This document shows, piece by piece, positions 36,235-46,391 of a DNA stretch of 64,000 bases (the stretch's first letter is position 1; each line of letters begins with the position of its first letter). The notes under the pieces were generated by a model. That model was not told the origin of the DNA and searched no databases. It saw nothing but the letters and a program-made list of their open reading frames with translations. Position numbers and translations under genes: made by a program. The DNA is from Obelidium mucronatum (taxonomy: Eukaryota; Chytridiomycota; Chytridiomycetes; Chytridiales; Chytriomycetaceae), in the NCBI GenBank assembly GCA_025765595.1, contig JAIVFH010000058.1, positions 1-64,000 on the forward strand, in the 5' to 3' direction.

Positions 36235-36746
36235 ATGATTGGAAGCGAAGGAGTTCCATCCGGGAACGGAACAGAGCGATATTGCCTTCGGAAGCGAATC
36301 AAGCATGACAGTATAGCACATTTAGCTGATTTGAACACCGAGACGTCTATGAAAAGTGGGGCGCAATCGTCAAGGGTCAACTCCATACCGATATCTTTCC
36401 TACTCAACGAAGACGACGATGAAAAGAAACCTCGGATAGAAGAACCAACGGGGAAAACGCTTCCGGTGCTTACTGGCAGTAGTACTGTGTTCGAGAACTG
36501 TTTTGCCAACCACCAGCCTCAGGTGTCACCCACCCTACAAAGTATTGCCACGCACAATTCGGGTATTCTTCATGAAGTAAAACGTCAGAAAGTTGTCCGT
36601 CCTTACTATTTTTGCAAAGTTTGTGGGAAAGGGTTTCGACGGAGAATCTTCATGGAACAGGTACTTGCAACCGGCGATAATTATATGAAAATACGGCAGT
36701 ATTAATGATTCTACTTTGCAATCAGCATTTGGCGACCCATAATTAA
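36235..36746 (+). CDS. Small C2H2 zinc-finger protein
   Basis: Two exons (36235-36660 and 36726-36746) give 148 residues. The 21-nt last exon supplies the two zinc-binding histidines: CKVCGKGFRRRIFMEQ is followed after splicing by HLATHN and a stop, completing a C-x2-C-x12-H-x3-H finger at the extreme C-terminus. The rest is polar and low in complexity. I chose the ATG at 36235 as the first in the frame. Role unknown; probably nucleic-acid binding. Confidence 0.6.
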
Positions 36747-37291
36747 TCGCGGTCGTATCGTAATCGCAACATCTGCTTTGTATTCATCTTCATTCAATGT
36801 CTATACCTTTACCACGCCTATATCTAAATAAACATACCAAATCACACATTCAAATATTTAAACGAAAGTTTGCAGGTTTAGTCTTTGGTCCAACAACTCG
36901 ATTCGAATCCACTTTTTAAATTTCATCTCCAGTTGCGGCGGTATACAATAACCTCACTCAAAGTCCGTCATCCGTTCTGACCTGCCGAAAAAGTGGTGTA
37001 CTCCTCAAAACCGACCCCTTTATTGGTAGCCAGAAATTTTCTCACCCTTTCCACAATGCCATGCCACACTTTCCACCATGTTCTTTCCACCATGTTGAAG
37101 TGACCTATATCCGGGCATCACTTCCGACAGTATATTTTGGCTATGAATCCCCAAAGGCGGGTCTTCAGCTCGCATCGCTATCGTTGTGTTGATGGCAGAA
37201 CCCTTCTCCCCAACTACGGCTAAATTCAAATTGTTCAAATTTGCTCTAATTAACCAATTTATTACATTTGCTTGAATCCGGTTTCTGAAAA
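36747..37291 (-). pseudogene. Decayed C-terminal domain of the zinc-finger gene 1a
   Basis: Reading on the minus strand, ILSEVMPGYRSLQHGG (about 37130-37080) matches ILSEVLPGYRSLSHSG in paralogue 2a. Beyond that point frame changes and stops break the similarity, though the DNA still resembles the paralogue down to about 36880 (ends matching FKKWIRIELL). The upstream gene stops at 37292 after a 1-nt insertion relative to its sister, and the sister's splice donor GGTAAGC reads TGTAATA here. Confidence 0.7.
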
Positions 37292-39084
37292 TCAACATCC
37301 TTTCTTTTTTGGCATACGCTCGAACAGTTCCTCCTCTTCATCCTCAGAAAATTCAGCAAGTTTACGCTTCCTGCCTTTCGGTCTAGAATGGATGGTATCA
37401 TCACCTTCAGGTTCGGACTCGATACTACTTATATCTAAACTCGGTACTCGATTTTGTCGGAGTCTCTTTCCTTGTTCAACAAGTGTGCCAGCCATGGTAC
37501 AATTCTCAGCGTGCCTCCGCAGTTTTCTTTTACAGTTATACGATTTTCCGCAACAGGGACAGGAAATCTTCCCGGTCTCTTTGTTTCGGACAACTAGTAC
37601 AGACAGAGTTATTAGGGAGATTATCTTTTGAAATATAACTTGCCTTCAACCAATGAAAACCCGTCCATAAAAGATATGACGTATTTCTCCCGATGAAATT
37701 GTCCGTTATGATTCGATAGCTGCTTTTCACCCATTGCGATTCCAAAGAATTGACAACCCTCAACTTCGCAAGATCTTTTTTCTAGAGCGGATGACTGCTT
37801 TTGCTGCCGATGTAAATTTGTGTTTTTCGACGATAGTTTGTCCTTGCCAACAGCATTTTTCAATGAATTCGTGTATTTTCTTTTACACCGCGCCACATGA
37901 CTCCGATAAGCTACCGGCGTATTAAACGGTTTCTGGCGCGCACACTTTTCAAAAGGACATTTGAGGTTTAAATCAATGTGCGGAGGAATGGAAACTTGAA
38001 GTTTTTTATTCTGAAGCTGTAGCGGATCTTGAGTCGGTTTCTGTGGATCTTGCGTTTGTTCCTGAGGGGAATTGATGGATGGGGTAGTGTCGGAAGTAGT
38101 TTTTGGGACAGCAACGGAACTCAAAAGATGATGTGCAGAGGCTAATACAAAGGGTAAAAACAAAGGTGAATTCATATTGGAAATCCGCACCCCAAGAGTC
38201 AGTGCAGGTTACTTACAGGTAGCTTTTGTTTTGCCGTAGGCGCGATATACAGTCTGTATCTCGAGTCCCATTATGGTTTGGTTCGCTAAGATTTTGTTGC
38301 TAGCTGGCGTCATTGCTGAAATTTTGGCGAGAAAGTCATTTTCGTTTGTCTGACCGAGTCTTTCGCAAGTAGCAGTTTTTGACATCGTGTAATGTGATGG
38401 GGTATCTACATTTATAGTGGACTCCAAAGGAAGTGACGCTTGAATTCGATTCTCCGCTGCCGTTGTCTCGCTACAAGGAAACTTTGTTGCATCAACATCC
38501 ATGGCTTGTTGGTCAGAGGTTTCATTCAGTCTTTCAGCCGGGCAATTAATCAGAGTCTCGGAAATAATTGGAGGCTTGGGGCCAGGGTAACTCAGTGGAT
38601 CTTTGGCGTTTGTTTGAAGGGAATGGCAGTCAAAACATGAGCAACAAGAATTGTTGATTAATAACATACGCGAAGTTCCATTCGGCCCCATAGTGGGAAT
38701 CTGGGAGATGCTTTTCGAGCAAACACTTTGTGGTGTTCGTTGAACTCGTTCTGCGCCATCGATAACTTTCAGGCGAGCCGGCATCGTTAAGCGCACGCGG
38801 TACGGCTTCCTTGCGGCGTACGCCGCCTCGGCTGCCGCCAGGGCGTCTTTCCACGCGGGCGGCTCGACGGCGGCCGCCAGAAGCGGCCGCAGGCGGCGCA
38901 GCGCCGCAACGTGCGGCGAGTCGCCGTCGCCGTCGCCCGGGTCTCCCGATTCGCGCTGCTCGGCCGCGACCGTCGCAAACGCCGCGCGCCAGAAGCTTTC
39001 GACCGGCGAAATTCGTTTCGTCAGCGCCTTCAGCAGCCACGCGGGCGGTCCGGGCGGGGTGGTGGTCGTGGTGTTGTCTGCCAT
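37292..39084 (-). CDS. Zinc-finger protein 1a of a novel local family (truncated)
   Basis: Exons 39084-38670, 38600-38217, 38141-37644 and 37593-37292 give about 532 residues. N-terminal unrecognised domain (about 12-92, AWLLKALTKRISPVESFWRA ... WKDALAAAEAAYAARK); polar middle; then Cys/His motifs CPFEKCARQKPFNTPVAYRSH-x4-C, CEVEGCQFFG-x12-H-x4-H and CPCCGKSYNCKRKLRRH-x4-C. The last intron (37594-37643) has a GC-AG boundary where paralogue 2a has GT-AG. It lacks the PAH module and the C-terminal domain of its sister. Divergently transcribed from gene 1b across a 224-bp gap. Probably a nuclear regulator, but no function is known. Confidence 0.6.
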
Positions 39085-39308
39085 TGTTTCTCGTTTTTGC
39101 GTATTTCGTTTGTTTTTTACAGTGATGATCTCGATATCGAAACACACTCGATTAATAATTCGACGACGAATACACCGACACCGTCGTGCAATCAAACACC
39201 GTCGCCTTCTCTGAATTGATTAAATGAATAAATAAATACTGCAAAAGTGATTGACTGAAGGAGTTGACGCATTGTATTTCAACCTGTAAAAACCGAAAAA
39301 CCACTGAA
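39085..39308. promoter_or_regulatory. Shared bidirectional promoter, unit 1
   Basis: The 224 bp between the starts of genes 1a and 1b must drive both. It is nearly identical to 44070-44293 in unit 2, including ATCTCGATATCGAAACACAC and AATAATTCGACGACGAATA, differing by a few substitutions and one small rearrangement around the run of AAATGAATAAATA. Confidence 0.65.
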
Positions 39309-40132
39309 ATGTCCAGCATGTGGACCGTCGCTGAGCTCGACAAACTCGCAAAGCAACAAATGGCTTCAATCGATCGACTCGAAACGCAAGTGAAGGAACT
39401 TCGACACGAGAATACGGATCTCCGCGAGGAGAACCGGAGGCTTCAGCAACAAATCCGAGACCATCGTTGTCCGGTCGACAGAGCGCCAACTGACCCAGTC
39501 ACTGTTCCAAAAACCCCAACAAGAACTGATCCTGCGTCTGTCCGTGGGAGCAAGCAGAACTCAGCCGGGGAGCCATCAAAACTTGCAACTGAAGCAACCA
39601 ATAACACCACTTTCCAGAATGCTCCGATCGATCAGTCGACGCCAAATGAAAGCCCGAATGCGTACGAGCAAGTATACACTCGAACTCAAAAACGAAGAAA
39701 ACTGAACTGCTACGTAAGGGAAACGGACGTCATAGGTATGTAAAGGGGGTACACACTCCGCCACGAATCCCTTTGTTAAAACTAGCTTCTTTCAAAGACC
39801 AACCTAAGTTGCATCCTTGGATTCACAGGTTTCTTCGCGAACTTGAATCCATCGACTGGAGCGCACACTACGAAAAGTATGTCAGGAAATCTGATGAGTT
39901 GGCGGAAAAATATGGAGAATTTCTGCTTTGTATTGACAACATTCAAAAAATTGAGAAGGACTCGTCCACACATAAGTATTATGCCGTGATCTGTGTCCTT
40001 ATAGACAACAACGTTCTTGGTAAAGAAGATGAAAGTGGCTTCATATCTGTGCCGGATTATCCCAAGAATTGGAAGCATATTCAAAAAGAGTGCAATCGCT
40101 GGTGGAAGCAACTTTCAAGACGCGAGGAATGA
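39309..40132 (+). CDS. Leucine-zipper-like protein 1b of the novel family
   Basis: Two exons (39309-39735 and 39786-40132), 257 residues. The first 85 residues are almost identical to gene 2b and form a leucine-zipper-like coiled coil (LETQVKELRHENTDLREENR) followed by a Thr/Pro linker. The second exon replaces the zinc-finger exons of 2b with a segment beginning HPWIHRFLRELESIDWSAHY, which weakly resembles the shared N-terminal domain (Pro-Trp, Leu, Trp pattern) of genes 1a, 2a and 3. No zinc motif. Head to head with 1a. Confidence 0.6.
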
Positions 40133-40474
40133 AAGATCGAGTATTTGAAATAAACAAATGACTCGTTTGGGTTATTCTGATTGAGGACTGAGAAATTTTA
40201 CCGTCCAAAAATTGCTTCGAAAAATTGTATGCAAAGCCCCTTTCACAATCACAATGGACGCTTGGATCTCTCGATTCTCTAAGCAATTAGCGATTTCATG
40301 CACTGGCACTATAAGAATCAACCTCTTTTCGACCAGCTGGAATATAAGTGCAAGGCTCTCGTATATTTTTCGTGCCGCAATCCACTTTGTATCATCACGA
40401 TTCATATTCATTCAATGTCTATATGCTAACAACGCTACGGCTAAATTTACATTTTTTCAAAATATAATACAAGT

Positions 40475-43400
40475 TTATTCCTCATCCAACAACTCGATTC
40501 GAATCCACTGTTTAAATTTCATCACCAATTGCGCCGGCATATAATAATCCCACTCAAATTCAGTCATCCGTTCTGACCCTTGCTTCGCCGTAAAAGCTAT
40601 GTTTTCTTCAAAACCGGCCCCTAGATTGGTGGCAAGAAAATTCCCAACTCTTTCAATGATATCACGCCTTCCACTATGTGAAAGTGACCTATATCCGGGT
40701 AACACTTCCGATAATATATCTTGGCTGAGAATTCTCAAAGGCTGATCTTGAGCTTGCTGCTCTTTCGTTTTTGTGTTGGCGGCATCTGCCGAAGCCTTGT
40801 CACCAACCCTATCTAAATTCAAGCTGTTTGAAATGGCACACATTAAAAAAATTGCTTACCTTTGCTTAATTCAGGTATCTGAGACTCCAATCCTTTCTTT
40901 ATTGCCCTGCGCTCGAGCGGCTCCTCTTCTTCATCCTCAGAAGATTCAACAAGCATACGCTTCCTGCCTTTATGTCTGGGATTGATGATAGTCTCATTAT
41001 CTGCAGGACTGGACTCGCTACTGCTCATATCCGAATTTGGTAGAGGATTTAGACGGGGTCTCTTAGCATTTCCAGCAAAGACCCCAGCCATTTTACACCA
41101 ATCAGCGTGATCCCGCAGTTTGTAAGAAGCTTTATATGATTTCTTGCAATAGGGACAGGAAACATCCCCGGTCTCTTTGTTTCGGACAACTTGTGCAGAC
41201 AGAGATATTAGGGATATCACCTTTTGAATGATAACTCACCTTCAACAACTGAAACACCGCCCAAGAACGAAATGACGTATTTCTCTTGATGAAATTGCTC
41301 GTTATGATACAATAGCTTCTTTTCACCCATTGCGGTTCCAAAGAATTGACAGCCAACAACTTCACAAGATCTTTTTTCCACAGCAGCTGACGGCATTTGC
41401 TGCTGATGTAGGATGGGGTTTTTCGACAAAAGTTCGTTCTTGTCAACAGCATCTTTCAATGAATTCTCGTATTTTTCTTTGCATCGTCGCACATGAAGCC
41501 GATATGCTCCCAGTGTTTTGAACGGTTTCTGGCGCTCACACTTTTCATAGGGACATTTGAGATTCGAATCAAATAATTTTGGCTCGTCTGAAGCGGGGTT
41601 TTTTGGGCCATCGCCGAATTTTCTGGTATTCGAATCCTTTTTAACCAGATATTCGTCATCGTGAACCTTCTTCATATGGCTTTCAAACTTGTCCCAAGTA
41701 TATCCAACTTGATGATGGAACTCGATAGTATTTGGCTCTGGGCACTTGTCAATTGGACACTCAAGTCCATATCCGGATTCGTGGAGTGGTACTACAAGGC
41801 CATGGAAGTTGAGAGGAGAATGGAACTTCCGTCGGTGGGCTGTCCAACTTTCATTTGTTGAATATATTGTGTTGCTCGTTGCACAGATTGGATGGGCTGA
41901 ACACTTGGTATCAAGAACATTAGAAAACTTGATAGTTGCTGGTGGAGCGGAGTCAGTGGCGCGTATCTTGCTTCGGTCAATGTTTGAAAGGTAACCTTCC
42001 TGGCTTTGCCCCTCCTTGCTTTGAGCGTGGAGAGGCATTGTCGAATCCAAAGTTGGAGAAGTTGCGCTAGTGTCTATTTCATCCGCAAAATTCTCGGTCG
42101 AACTCCTGAGTACCATTTAGAGACATGAAACTACACACCAGTGAAACAACATAATCAAACAAAATATCCTACCTAGGATTCACTAGAATGTCATCCGACT
42201 TTGTTTCACTTGAGGTCAACTCTGGTCGTCTTACGCATTTATCCTGATTTTTAAGCGACCTGAGAAATAAACGTTTGATTTCAGGTTGAAGACTAACAAA
42301 AGTTGATAACGAAACAACTTACGTCCACTCTTGGATTTGAGATTTCAAAACCTGCATCTCTTGCATGAATACGTCGATTCGGCCAGTAATTCTTTTAAAT
42401 TCACGCAAAGGGACTGTAACCAAGCGATCTTGGCCATCACTCTCATCAAAATCCATACAAAGGTGCTCAAGAAAAACTGGCTCTGAGTTTCGATGTTGTA
42501 CAACAGGTGTCATTTGTACATTATGAGGCGGGGCGTTATTTTGAGGTGGCTTTGAAGAAGCGTTTGCCGCCGTGGAACACATGGCGACGTACGGAGGAAT
42601 GGAAATTTGAGTTTTTTGATTGAGAAGTTGTGGCGCTTCTTCTTGTGTTTGCGTGGTTCGTTCTGGGGTGGGGAGAAAGTCATCTTCCTTTGTCTGGCTT
42701 ATTCTGCCTCCAGTAAAAGTTCCTGACGGCTTGTGATGTGATGAAGTGTCGACATTGGACTCCAAAGGATGTTGTGGAGGTGGTGGCACTGAGACATTAG
42801 AAAAAGTAGGAGCAGGAGCTAGCGGAATAGAAGCATGTTTACTGCCAGGACTAACCGAAGGCATGAAAGGAAGAGCATTTAATGAAGAAGAAGAAGCCGG
42901 GGTAAGCGCCACAGGCTTGATAGGGCCACCAAAGTTTCCGGGACCATCATTCGGATAAATAACGCGAAATGGTTCGAGGGGGTTGGAAGTTGCTTCAATG
43001 CGGTAACCAGGGGGCAGAAACGTGCAGAAGCCAGTGACGAGGGATGGGTGGTCACGAAACAAATTCGAGACGAGATCAATTACGCCTGGTATGTCGACTC
43101 TGGAACAGTATTTTCAGAGAATAAATAGGAAGGAAAAAAGAAACGCACGTTTGCGACTTGAAGTCCCTCATGATATCCTCGAATCTGTTGAACACATTTG
43201 GTTGGTTTGCCAACTGGGACTTCGCCTGATCCAAGTAGGTCTCTGCATCTTTGACGCTGAGCGATCGTGACCCTTTCTGCTGTTGTTGCTGTTGATGTTG
43301 TTGTGGATTTTCCGTTGTCGTTGGCTCAAAGTCTTTGCTGCTGCGAGCAGACGCTGGTGTATCAACATCTTCGGCTTCCTGGTTAGAGGTTTCCTTTAGT

Positions 43401-44069
43401 CTTTCAGCAGGATAGTTGGCGGGAGGCGTGGTAACAGTTGAAGGCTTGATTAAGCTCGGTGTATCGTTGGCTTTGGCGTTCGATGCTATGTTTGAGGGAT
43501 AGAGTATAAGCAACCTTGCCAAGAATTGATGACAACATACGTGATGATGTGCCATGGCCGAGAGTATGGTTGAGACGCGTCTCTGACGTGCATGCAGCAT
43601 TAGATTCCAACAAAAGGACGAGTTGGTCAGCAACGTCCGACTCTTCAGCAGATCTCGCTTGGGTCTCCGTAGGGACTGCGGAAATGCTGTTTAAGCCAGG
43701 CCAAGGCAAGTCCGCATTTGGCGCAGACGGATCCGCCGACGCCTGGCGCCGCTTTTGCCGCACAGCCGAGGCGCCCGGCCGCAGCAGCCGCTTCCTTGCG
43801 GCGTACGCCGCCTCGGCTGCCGCCAGGGCGTCTTTCCACGCGGGCGGCTCGACGGCGGCCGCCAGAAGCGGCCGCAGGCGGCGCAGCGCCGCAACGTGAG
43901 GCGAGTCGCCGTCGCCGTCGCCCGGGTCTCCCGATTCGCGCTGCTCGGCCGCGACCGTCGCAAACGCCGCGCGCCAGAAGCTTTCGACCGGCGAAATTCG
44001 TTTCGTCAGCGCCTTCAGCAGCCACGCGGGCGGTCCGGGCGGGGTGGTGGTCGTGGTGTTGTCTGCCAT
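40475..44069 (-). CDS. Zinc-finger protein 2a with Sin3-type PAH module, novel family
   Basis: Seven exons (44069-43541, 43485-43149, 43099-42323, 42259-42173, 42105-41240, 41189-40860, 40812-40475), every junction in phase, about 1087 residues. Order: N-terminal unrecognised domain (12-92, nearly identical to 1a); a paired amphipathic helix module (about 260-325, VKDAETYLDQAKSQLANQPN ... LFRDHPSLVTGFCTFLPPGY) of the type Sin3 corepressors use to dock transcription factors; Ser/Pro/Gln-rich linker; zinc motifs (CPIDKC-x17-H-x4-H, CPYEKCERQKPF-x7-H-x3-C, CEVVGC-x14-H-x4-H, CPYCKKSY-x8-H-x4-C); acidic/basic stretch; C-terminal unrecognised domain (about 985-1080, ILSEVLPGYRSL ... YYMPAQLVMKFKQWIRIEL). 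It is likely a chromatin-associated regulator by domain content; this is inference. Confidence 0.7.
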
Positions 44070-44293
44070 TGTTTCTCGTTTTTGCGTATTTCGTTTGTTT
44101 TTTACAGTGATGATCTCGATATCGAAACACACTCGATTAATAATTCGACGACGAATATACGGACACCGTCGTGCAATTAAACACGGTTTCCTTCTCTGAA
44201 TTGATTGATTAAATGAATAAATACTGAAAAAGTGATTGACTGAATGAGTTGACGCATTGTATTTCAACCTGTAAAAACCGAAAAACCACTGAA
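44070..44293. promoter_or_regulatory. Shared bidirectional promoter, unit 2
   Basis: Counterpart of 39085-39308, between divergent genes 2a and 2b. Confidence 0.65.
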
Positions 44294-46167
44294 ATGTCCA
44301 GCATGTGGACCGTCGCTGAGCTCGACAAACTCGCAAAGCAACAAATGGCTTCAATCGATCGACTCGAAACGCAAGTGAAAGAACTTCGACACGAGAATAC
44401 GGATCTCCGCGAGGAGAACGAGAGGCTTCAGCAACAAATCCGAGACCATCGTTGTCCGGTCGACAAAGCGCCAACTGACCCGGTCACTGTTCCAAAAACC
44501 CCAACAAGAACTGATGCTGCGTCTGTCCGTGGGAGCAAGCAGAACTCAGCCGGGGAGCCAAGTTCAAGTACAGCAACCAACACTGCAAAAACAAACTCTC
44601 TCGACCTGCTGGAATGCAAGTACAAGGCTCTCGGATGTACTCGAGTTGGGTTTCCTTCCATAAGGGCATATACGTCTCATGGTTATCGGTGCAAAGAGAA
44701 GTTCGAAAAGCAGGCGGACAATCCGTTGAAGCCCACTGAAGACAAAAGCCAAACTGAAGGGGATTCGGCCAATGATGAAGAACCTGATGATGGTAAGTCT
44801 CGTATGTTGGGCTTCACTAAACTGTGAGTCTAGTAGATAAACCAAACGCTCTCCACCTGCTGGAATGCGAGTACAAGACTTTCGGATGTACTCGTGTTGG
44901 TTTTCCTTCCTTAGGAGCATATAAGTCTCACATCTACCGGTGCAAAGAGAAGTTCGAAAAACAGCCAGACAATCCTTTGGAGTCCGCCGAAAGCCAAACT
45001 GATGGGGATTCGGCGAATGATGAAGAACCTGATGATGGTGAGTCTCGTATGTTGGGCTTCACTAAATTTTGAGTCTAGTAGATAAACCAAACGCTCTCCA
45101 CCTGCTGGAATGCAAATATAAGGCTCTCGGATGCACTCGTGTGGGTTTTCCTTCCTTAGGAGCATATAAGTCTCACATCTACCGGTGCAAAGAGAAGTTC
45201 GAAAAACAGCCAGACAATCCTTTGGAGTCCGCTGAAGACGAAAGCCAAAATGATGACGATTCGGCCAATGATGAAGAATCCGATGACGAAGAGTCTCGTA
45301 TGTTGTGTTTTGTTACCAGTTGTATACACTAAACTATGTGCAGGCAGTGAAGGTTATCAAAAAAGAAACGCAAAGACTTCGCGTACTTTTGGGTGTTTGG
45401 AGAATTGTACACGTCGAAGCCAAGCCGACAGAACAAAGTGCTATCAATACCATAGACCGGAATACACCCTTGCTGGTTTGGGGGTTGTTAAACGACGAAG
45501 CGATCATCTTTTGCCGTGTTCTTGTGGGGAGCTGTTTAAGGCATACTTTCAGCTATCACGACATTTCGAAGCAAACCACCTGAAGTCAGTGATTTGTTTC
45601 CGTTTTGGTATGAGACTTAAATTGTTCTTCTAGGGATTCTCAGCTAGTCGGCGATAGCCAAGAGTCAGACGACTTGGAAAACATGATGCCTGCCAAGAAG
45701 AGATTGAGGCACGCTTCTGTTGAAGCTGAAGACGATGTACCTATTGAAAGCATTGCAGCCTTTGAAAAGCTTGACTCGACAGGTATGATGCAAATGTAAT
45801 TCCAAAGTGTTTCAAATGCCTGGAATATCTAGAGAATTCACTGAAATCTTCGCCGTCACAAGATTTCGTAATTGACCTTACAGAAGATGAAAATCGAACG
45901 AATCCTAAATTGCAATGTAGCCATGAACTTATGCTTGAAATCATGCCATCTTTTGACACTATACAACCGGATGATTACGCAGCTATAATGGCCGCAGTTC
46001 AAGAGTTCTTACTGGATCAAAAGCTTGATAAATGTGAATTGAACCACTATGGCGACCACCCACCAGAGTCTTTGGTCGATTATATGGTTCCTTTGGCTTT
46101 TGCCGATGAGTTCAGGGAATGGATTTTCGACGAGCTTAAATTCAACGGGTTTTTGGAAGTGGAATAA
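44294..46167 (+). CDS. Leucine-zipper and triplicated zinc-module protein 2b, novel family
   Basis: Six exons (44294-44792, 44834-45037, 45079-45297, 45344-45584, 45634-45782, 45833-46167), all in phase, 548 residues. N-terminal coiled coil as in 1b. Exons 1 (end), 2 and 3 each encode a near-identical module with a C-x6-C-x12-H-x4-C zinc-like motif (GCTRVGFPSLGAYKSHIYRC) and an acidic tail (DSANDEEPDD). Exon 4 adds a CSCGELFKAYFQLSRHFEANH finger. Exon 6 encodes the family C-terminal domain (LMLEIMPSFDTI ... DYMVPLAFADEFREWIFDEL). Divergent partner of 2a. Function unknown; a DNA- or chromatin-binding role is likely from the fingers. Confidence 0.7.
44590..45297 (+). repeat. Exon-intron tandem triplication in gene 2b
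   Basis: Three copies of a zinc-module exon of about 205-220 nt, separated by introns of 41 nt that are almost identical to each other (GTRAGTCTCGTATGTTGGGC ... GAGTCTAG). The duplicated unit is therefore exon plus intron. Copies 2 and 3 are more alike than either is to copy 1. Confidence 0.85.
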
Positions 46168-46391
46168 AGTCGTGTGTTCTCGAGTACTGATGATTTGGAA
46201 CACAATGTGTTGTTTATTAATAACGCGCATATTGATGAAGTAAGGTGAATTATGACGAAGTAAGCATATTCATCATGGCGCTTCCAGAATTCATGGAAGT
46301 CCACGCTCCCCTTGAATAGGCCCATCTTGTGCGTAAAGTCTCCATGCTTACTTTTACCCAAGCCTTTCGGGATTTTCCTCACTTCAATAAC

